Shown here: one piece after another, positions 57,953 to 64,000 of the stretch
How the letters are laid out: every line of letters begins with the position of its first letter
Position numbering within the stretch: the stretch's first letter is position 1
Source: Seiridium cupressi
Taxonomy: Eukaryota; Ascomycota; Sordariomycetes; Amphisphaeriales; Sporocadaceae
Length of the DNA stretch: 64,000 nucleotides
Direction: 5' to 3'
NCBI GenBank assembly: GCA_036674765.1
Contig: JARVKI010000046.1
Location: 124,001-188,000 of the forward strand
Notes under the pieces: model-generated
Databases searched by the model: none
Seen by the model: only the letters and a program-made list of their open reading frames with translations
What the model was told of the DNA's origin: nothing
Program-made: the position numbers and the translations under genes

Positions 57953-59087
57953 GGTGTCGAGTGATTGCCGTTGGAAATCGGAATCCTGGTCATGAAATAG
58001 ATGGAAGCGTCTAAGGGATTTTTATGTGGCAGAATGAACGGTTACCCTCTAACAAGGGATACAAATGAGTAGGAACGGCGAGCCTTGGTTGCCTGCGTGT
58101 TTATAGTGCACAGCCAGGTATCTCAATCACCATGGGCGGCGCAGCAAAACTGTAGGATACGGACGAAGACGGGATGTTCGGGCCCGAGCCTTCGAGCAGG
58201 AGCATCGTGTGCTGTGAAAAAGTCAATTTGAGCCCTTGCATAAAATACGAGTGTGAAAGCTTAAGGAGTCAGTGTGACGGATCTCACAACTTTAACAAAT
58301 CAGGTGATTGCCCTGTCATACGGCAGTAAAAGCAAACGATTGTATGCACGCACATACACCTGCGACGCGAGGAGGCAAAAGAACCCTGTATCACAGTGAT
58401 CATCTGTATAACTCTGGAGGTTGTCACGCCCGGGCCTTGGCGGGTATCACCTGCCCAAGCGCAGATCAAGGATGAACGCGCAATACTGTATTTGTTTCAT
58501 GCACGATCTGCCCAATGAATACGCTTACCAACCAGACGGATGGCCATGTCGCTCGAAGGAATATTGCATTTTGCATTGCTGCTTTGCTGTATTGAGCCAA
58601 CGCTGGCAGACCCGGCAGTTTGATTGGTATCCCGTCAAGGCGAGGCGACATATGTTGGACCCCACGAAAGCCTGAAGGAGCCTGATCCCAGCCGCAAGCA
58701 TTAAATGCAGGTGCCAGGTGTGTAGCACAGGTGATAAGTGTGATAAGTGAGGCACAAGTCAAATTTCTGGCTGTTCTTGCCAACAGGGATCAAAAGCTGG
58801 GTCATCCTGCATGAAGGGCGAATGAAATTGCTTATGTTGGGCTTTCGCTTAATTGTCCTCGGGGGAGCATGAAGGAGAGTGACCATTTGCAGTTTTCAAC
58901 AGTCTATTATATGATAAAGGTGTACAACTTAAATGAAGGGTAGTAGTAGCAACACCATCCTGTGTGATATATCGACTTTTACGCGTGTGGATGAACCCAT
59001 TGGAGCAAGTCTCCCAGGCTGTATCCCTCTCATATTCAAGAACTGAAACAGCATCACTCTCGCAGATAATACCAACGTCTCCTCTCA
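57953..59087. other. Intergenic region between paralogues
   Basis: About 1.1 kb. The right part (about 58950-59087, minus strand) may hold an additional C-terminal coding piece of the upstream paralogue (VSVLEYERDTAWETCSNGF), in another frame. Otherwise no gene seen. Confidence 0.4.
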
Positions 59088-60232
59088 TCAGTGAGCGGTG
59101 TCCTTGGATGTCTTCCAATAAATACGCTGCACTCTTTGAGCCATGGGAGGGATTCCGGGAGACATCCAATAGCGCAACTTCGGACGCCGCTCTACCTCAA
59201 AGTTACTCTCGTAAGGTAGTTCTGGTTCAATATCCGCGTCGCTTTTTGAAAGTGTTGGTGGCAGCTGAACGGTAAACCTCTTCAAAACACGTATCCTCTT
59301 CAAATCTGAGAGCAAAACGTTTTCTTGAAGCGTAGGCCAAGATTGGTGATCCCATACGTCGAAGGATAAGCTCAAGTCGTGAAGACAGACGAGTTGAGAA
59401 AGTACGTCGAGAACGGCCGAAAGCCGAGTACCTTCCGTTGCGTCCCTATCTTCTATGAAGGGAGAGTATTCTAATGAGGATGCACCTAAGGTGAGATCGA
59501 GATGCCGAATAAGCTGCAGTAGTGGAGGTGGGTGCAAGACTAAGAGCCAGTACGCCGTTGACAGATTGTTAAGGTAAAAGGTATGATACTCGAATATGGA
59601 AATCAGTACTTCGGGATACCTGTAACATAAATGTTGAGATTAGCCAACATCAATGAACGGTGAACCCTCGTGTCACCGGGTTCATGAGGGAGAGATGGAA
59701 CATACATCCGCTTGCAAACGAGTAGCATGCTCATCCAGTATGTCTCATCCAATCTTGAGCGGTTGCCGTATTCGAAGTGATTGAAATCTGATTTCTCTTC
59801 GCATCTCCAATGCCTATGGCCCCATGAGTCACCGGCTAGCCTGCTATACCACTTCTTCAACCAGGTGTCCCTAACACTATCCCGAACGCGTGCCTCGTAG
59901 ATACGGTCCATTGCAGTCTGTATGGAATCGGGGTCTTCATCCCTCGACTCCATCACACACCGGGAATGAAATAGGTGCCCATTTTTCTGGTAGATATGAT
60001 ATCCCTGACCCCGGGAGACCCAAACAGAATAGTAAACAATTTTTCGTATTTCGACGGGCAAAGCTTGAAGGAAGACACATTGGGTCTGCATATCTGGATC
60101 TATAGCTTGTTGAATTTGGGTTACAGTCGTCCCCTGCTTCCATCCTGATTCAATCACAGAGGTAATCGAGGTGTCATACCTGCTCCCTTGGTCCAGATTT
60201 GGCCGACAGTGGGACCTGTTCGAGGGTGCCAT
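59088..60232 (-). CDS. 2EXR/F-box-like domain protein B
   Basis: Exons 59706-60232 and 59088-59619 join across an 86-nt intron, giving 352 aa from ATG 60232. The domain starts ALPVEIRKIVYYSVWVSRGQ and ends LLVCKRMYPEVLISIFEYHT. The KRM|Y intron position and phase equal those of the paralogue at 56766-57952. A family-like segment follows (LLQLIRHLDLTLGASSLEYS, LVCLHDLSLSFDVWDHQSW). The C-terminus stops at RIYWKTSKDTAH, whereas a further coding-like stretch lies just downstream in a different frame, so the 3' end may carry a frameshift. Function unknown. Confidence 0.7.
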
Positions 60233-61454
60233 CGCTGAAGCCACGGCTATGGTGAAGGATACAAAGTTCGCAGACCAGTGAAAATTAAGTTCAAATAAAT
60301 TGCGGGAGAAGCTTTTGACAGTGTGTTTACTTCCCGAATGCCGCAGATCATACTTGGTTCGCTGATGCCCTGTTCAACCCAAGTACCCCGGTCCACAGGC
60401 CTGCAGTCCTGACGAACGGCGCGTAAATAAATGACGTGCAGGTCGTCGATAAGTCCTTCTGATATACTGCGAGTTGATATTGGTCCATTTTCTGGCTGTT
60501 CGACCAATATCAATCAGCGTCACCCGGATGGTAGCCAATCGGGCAAGATCATCGAACGCTTTGAGGGGTTGACACGAGTGTCGTCGCAACTATCTCGCGT
60601 ATCACATCAGATGATAACGTTAGACGCAGGATACATCGTACCCGATAGCTGAGAATTAATCGAACGATAAAATTTTGTCAAGAATATTTCGTATCAAACA
60701 AATTATGATAATTGATATACAAGTATTTCGATTGCCCCTCCTTTAAGGATGCCTTGCAGCAATGGAGCAGCTCGGCGTCAGGTGCTTTGAAAAATTCGTA
60801 ACTTTCTTGTCGAAAAGCAATTTAGGAGCTGAAGTAGGTGCAAGCAGACCCACCAGCCTTCATTAGAGTTGCCTTGAAACGAAAAAGCAGATCATCTAGA
60901 CCGGAACAGCAGTCCCAACAAAATACAATAGCATTAGTAATGGATGTTTGTCATTGTCAGCGCCCGTCTCAATTGCTTGGGCAAGGTCAGGCTCTGGGAC
61001 GAATAGAAATGATCCACAAACATCTCCGGCAGAGATGAACGTCAGGGAGATTGATGCGCCGCCACCGGTGCAAAATCCTTCGGAGGCTCTCATAGCCCGG
61101 TACTCATCTCTCGAAGACTGAATGATGACACGCCGCCGCGAAAGCCTTGCAAGCCACGATAATCAAGATCCTGGCCAGAATAGAAAACCCGGCAGTTTGG
61201 GCACAAGTATGATCCATCATAGGCTACCTGAAAGCCCCAGTGCAACAAGGCGGACAGGAGATGAAGACGAGTATATGCAGTTGTCCCGGATGTATAAAAG
61301 CTCACCGAAATGGCCTTGGCTGGAATAGACGCCAATTCAGGTCAAGGACATATCTATTCGCATCACAGCTTAAAGAGAGCTTGGGCGGCCGGAACTTGAA
61401 CCAGAGGAGAGTCCAAGAGGAGGGGGTCGAGATGTTCCTCATCGGGTCGGCCAA
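60233..61454. other. Intergenic region with AT-rich patch
   Basis: About 1.2 kb. An AT-rich patch lies at about 60655-60730. The segment near 61380-61450 may include the decayed hydrophilic N-terminus of the fluoride exporter (EPEESPRGGGRDVPHRV), but this is weak. No intact gene. Confidence 0.4.
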
Positions 61455-62594
61455 TTGAAGACCAAGATATTTATCGTTTGGCATCTTATGTTTTTTTCTC
61501 AATCATGAGAACGCTTGCTCGCCTAGGTCTTCAAAGCCTCACGGCATATCCGATGGACCCCGTCCGTTTCAACACCACTTGGCCCAGTTTTGCAGGCACG
61601 CTGATACTTAGGTTGCGGGTTGCTGTATGAAGGCGCTGGGTTACTTCATCATCCAAAAGTTTCCAGGAGCATAGCCAGACCCTGGATGGGGGAACCGAAA
61701 TCAACGAGTCAACAGCCCTACACTCCAGGATCAAGTCAGTCATCGGAGACCGAAGGAGTATCGTCAGGGCCTGTTGTCCTGGTGCCGCTCCACATCGGCT
61801 TAGCTACCGGCTTCTGCAGATCCTTTACAACCTTTCCTCATTTATGCGGATGCGCTTCCTGGCACTTTCAGGTGGATATATCCCTACGGCGGCCACACCA
61901 TACTGGGCAAAATTTCATGTCCGTGGTGGCCGTCATCATCGTGATTCTGGTCGTTCGTGTTGCTGGTCTGAGAATCGGGGCGCATATAGCCATATTCCTG
62001 AAGAGCTTCGACAGAATGATTCCAAGGCGTGTGGTACACTGGGTTGATTACACACTTGTTGTTTTGGCTCTCGATTCATGGACTGGGGCCGTTGTTATGG
62101 CCATCATACGTCTCGATCATTCGTCTGGGTCCGCTAGCCATTATTCGACATGGTCTCAAAAAAACGTGGCGTGAACAAGTGCTTTTTGCTCTCGTGTTTA
62201 CCCCTCTACGCACTCTCGCGAGGTTTCTGTTGAGCACCAAATTGAATCTCCGTTTCGTTGGATTTCCACTTGGAACGTTCTGTGCTAGTATTCTTGGTAT
62301 TTTGTTCATCGTGATCACCTGGGACCTTCAGCGACTTCCATTTGAGCGAGCGTCGACCTGGATTGGTGGAGATCTCGTATCGTGCCAGGTTTTGCAAGGG
62401 ATTGAGAATGGCTTCTGTGGCTGCTTGACTACCGTGAGTACTTGGACCTTAGAGGTAAGCGGACTCAGAAGAGCACACGCATATATATCTACGGGTTTGC
62501 TAGTTGGGTAACTGGTCTTGCAATCATTATCCTCGTGATGGGGTCAATTAGATGGACAGACGGGATAGGCCAGCCTATTTGCACAACAGCATAA
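61455..62594 (+). pseudogene. Fluoride exporter (FEX/CrcB-like) pseudogene
   Basis: Eukaryotic FEX proteins fuse two Fluc/CrcB domains and expel fluoride at the plasma membrane. Here the whole protein can be followed, but in shifting frames. Domain 1 starts YRLASYVFFSIMRTLARLGL (about 61470-61530), then PLHIGLATGFCRSFTTF and RFLALSGGYIPTAATPYW. The linker region gives FMSVVAVIIVILVVRVAGLR and domain 2 gives FVGFPLGTFCASILGILFIV and LQGIENGFCGCLTTVSTW. It ends HAYI/IYGFASWVTGLAIII at stop 62592-62594. Frame changes are needed near 61615-61640, 61840-61860, 61890-61920, 62110-62150 and in the ATATATA run near 62483-62490. At least four frameshifts make a functional product unlikely. Confidence 0.8.
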
Positions 62595-63022
62595 TGGTTC
62601 TATCATCTAGAATGTAATGACTCTAGAAGAAGAAATGCGGGACAGTCCATGAAGCACCTCCATAGTAGTCGATGCTGTGACTACGGGATCCGTCGAGCGA
62701 GGGAGGTTACTGCACCACACAGCGCGAAGCGCATCGGATCACAGGTCGGACATCGGTGCAGGCTTTTTTTTTTTAAAAAAAACCTGGAGTATTACACATT
62801 GCTTGCAAGTAATTATATGTTCATTAGATGTGCTATTTAGTTCGTGTAAATGCTCTCAAGCGTCATAATTCATACGTCAAGACTTGGCATATCTCTCAAT
62901 TTGTGAGCAGCCAAGCGCTAAGCCCATGATGCTCGAGAGTAAGACATTGCTGTGCGATTTGACCTCTCGGCTGCCATGTTCATCAAATGCCACATTATTC
63001 GTCTCGTCGTTTCCCTTCGCCT
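62595..63022. other. Convergent intergenic region
   Basis: Contains a T10/A9 near-palindrome at about 62765-62782. No gene seen. Confidence 0.45.
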
Positions 63023-63556
63023 TTACGGGTCCTCAACTGGCTGGTTCTAAGCAAATGGTGAGTATGCGTTCAGCCGGGGATTGAGTGTGGATTAACTCAC
63101 ATCACGCTGCCAGTACTCCTCGTAGCAGTCAACATTATCCTCGGGCGAGTAAAACACATCTCCACTTCCCTTGATCACTGCCATTGGGCCAGCAAATGAG
63201 CTGGCACTAGCTACTGTCGAGACAATCGTGCCTTCGGCTGCGGATGTCGCATTTGAGGGTATCGTTGCCTCCAGTGTGAACGGGCTAGTGACAGCTGTGG
63301 TCTTGCCGGCGTACTCGACAGTTGTGTCATTGTTGACGTAAGCGGTGGCCTGCGGCTCAGGGAAGTCTGGGAGGTAGTCCGGGTAGTACCAGAAGAGGGC
63401 AGCGTATGCTTCTGATGTGACGCTGTTGATGCAGTTTGCGAAGGTGTAGCGCTCTGCGGTGTCTCGCTCCATGACGGGGAGAGGCGAGGCACCCACAAGG
63501 GTGGCACTCAGGAAAAGAGCGCTTCCGAACATGCTTGAAAGGGTTGAGAGAATCAT
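63023..63556 (-). CDS. Small secreted protein of unknown function
   Basis: Exons 63101-63556 and 63023-63046 join across a 54-nt intron (GTGAGT donor, CTCAC branch, TTAG acceptor), giving 159 aa. The last exon encodes only NQPVEDP. The N-terminus is a clear signal peptide (MILSTLSSMFGSALFLSATL, cut near VGASPLPVMERD). The mature part has few cysteines (one in FANCINSV, one in DCYEEYW), several Asn-x-Ser/Thr sites (NNDTT, SNATSAA) and Thr/Ala/Ser-rich stretches, so it may be glycosylated. No family recognised. It could be an effector candidate or wall-associated protein on size and secretion alone. Confidence 0.7.
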
Positions 63557-64000
63557 TTTGTATCAATTATGTAACTAGGCAAGCAAGTATGATTGTGCTG
63601 GTAGATTGGGGTATTGTATGCTTCAGTTCAGATGATGGGACATGCCAAAGAAAACTCAATCCAGCATTTCGTCGTGCTTATATATACTTCTTGGCCATTC
63701 TACAACCGGGCCTCTTTCCCGCATGTCCCTTACGAAATTTTCATCCTCGGTCATCACAACGTCGAGAGCATCTACACACAACCGTTGAAAAGACCCGCAT
63801 GGTGGCTTGCTCGCCCACATGGGAGCTGCCTGATGTAGCAGTTCGTTCGAGGTGGGTCGACGGTGAGCGGGATCTGGACCCGATATCGTCCTACCATAGC
63901 GACCTGCATGTGCAATAAAGATCCTGTAGCATCAGCGACCGATGGTATGGATGCAGTCTGCTCACTATTCTTAGCAAGCTCGAGAACAAGCTTAAGATAT
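63557..64000. other. Right edge, 5' flank of secreted protein
   Basis: Promoter side of the small secreted protein. No further gene seen before the window ends. Confidence 0.45.
63678..63687 (-). promoter_or_regulatory. Candidate TATA box of small secreted protein
   Basis: On the minus strand this reads TATATATAAG, about 122 bp upstream of ATG 63556, a good fit for a TATA-driven, possibly strongly regulated, gene. Confidence 0.5.

Noticed and set aside
1..64000. CRISPR array, rRNA operon, intact transposase or secondary-metabolite core gene
   Set aside because: No regularly spaced repeats, rRNA signatures, DDE/RT motifs, or PKS/NRPS/terpene synthase domains were seen.

Overview
The window is fungal nuclear DNA, most likely from a filamentous ascomycete (Pezizomycotina; Sordariomycetes is my best guess). 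Introns are short (about 48-210 nt) with GTAAGT/GTATGT-type donors, CTAAC/CTGAC branch sites and CAG/TAG acceptors. The gene set is also typical: an Egh16-like secreted protein, a division-1 chitin synthase, Kei1, Pep7 and fungal sulfite reductase. Exon joins were derived by reading splice sites and checking that the phases close; none has transcript support.

Layout. 1-9300: an Egh16-family secreted protein, CCA-adding enzyme and a JmjC protein. 9301-13205: an accessory stretch with an AT-rich tract, a decayed F-box-like gene and an unrecognised spliced gene. 13356-21107: a nutrient-scavenging neighbourhood with a glutamate carboxypeptidase II-like M28 peptidase, a decayed small gene, and an unusual M20 peptidase divergent from a Dal5-like permease. 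21552-29874: a U1A/U2B''-type spliceosomal protein, the IPC synthase subunit Kei1 and the sulfite reductase beta subunit. 30306-37471: an orphan-rich stretch with two unknown co-oriented genes, a truncated FAD oxidoreductase lying head-to-head with a truncated sugar permease, and another unknown gene. 38253-47636: chitin synthase, a double-ATPase ABC protein, Ump1 and a CAAX-tailed ubiquitin-like protein. 50385-56655: a DHA1-type MFS exporter, the double-FYVE protein Pep7/Vac1, and Met8. 56766-63556: two 2EXR/F-box-like paralogues, a fluoride exporter (FEX) pseudogene and a small secreted protein.

How the genes work together. Met8 makes siroheme, the prosthetic group of the sulfite reductase encoded about 26 kb away. 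The two peptidases and the permease could act together on N-acylated amino acids or small peptides. Housekeeping genes (CCA1, UMP1, PEP7, MET5, MET8, KEI1, chitin synthase) are intact. The intervals between them hold at least five decayed genes. I found no tRNA or rRNA gene, CRISPR array or intact transposon. No clearly new molecular system is evident. The most unusual items are the M20 homologue with substituted metal ligands, the head-to-head truncated gene pair, the fluoride-exporter pseudogene and several unrecognised genes.
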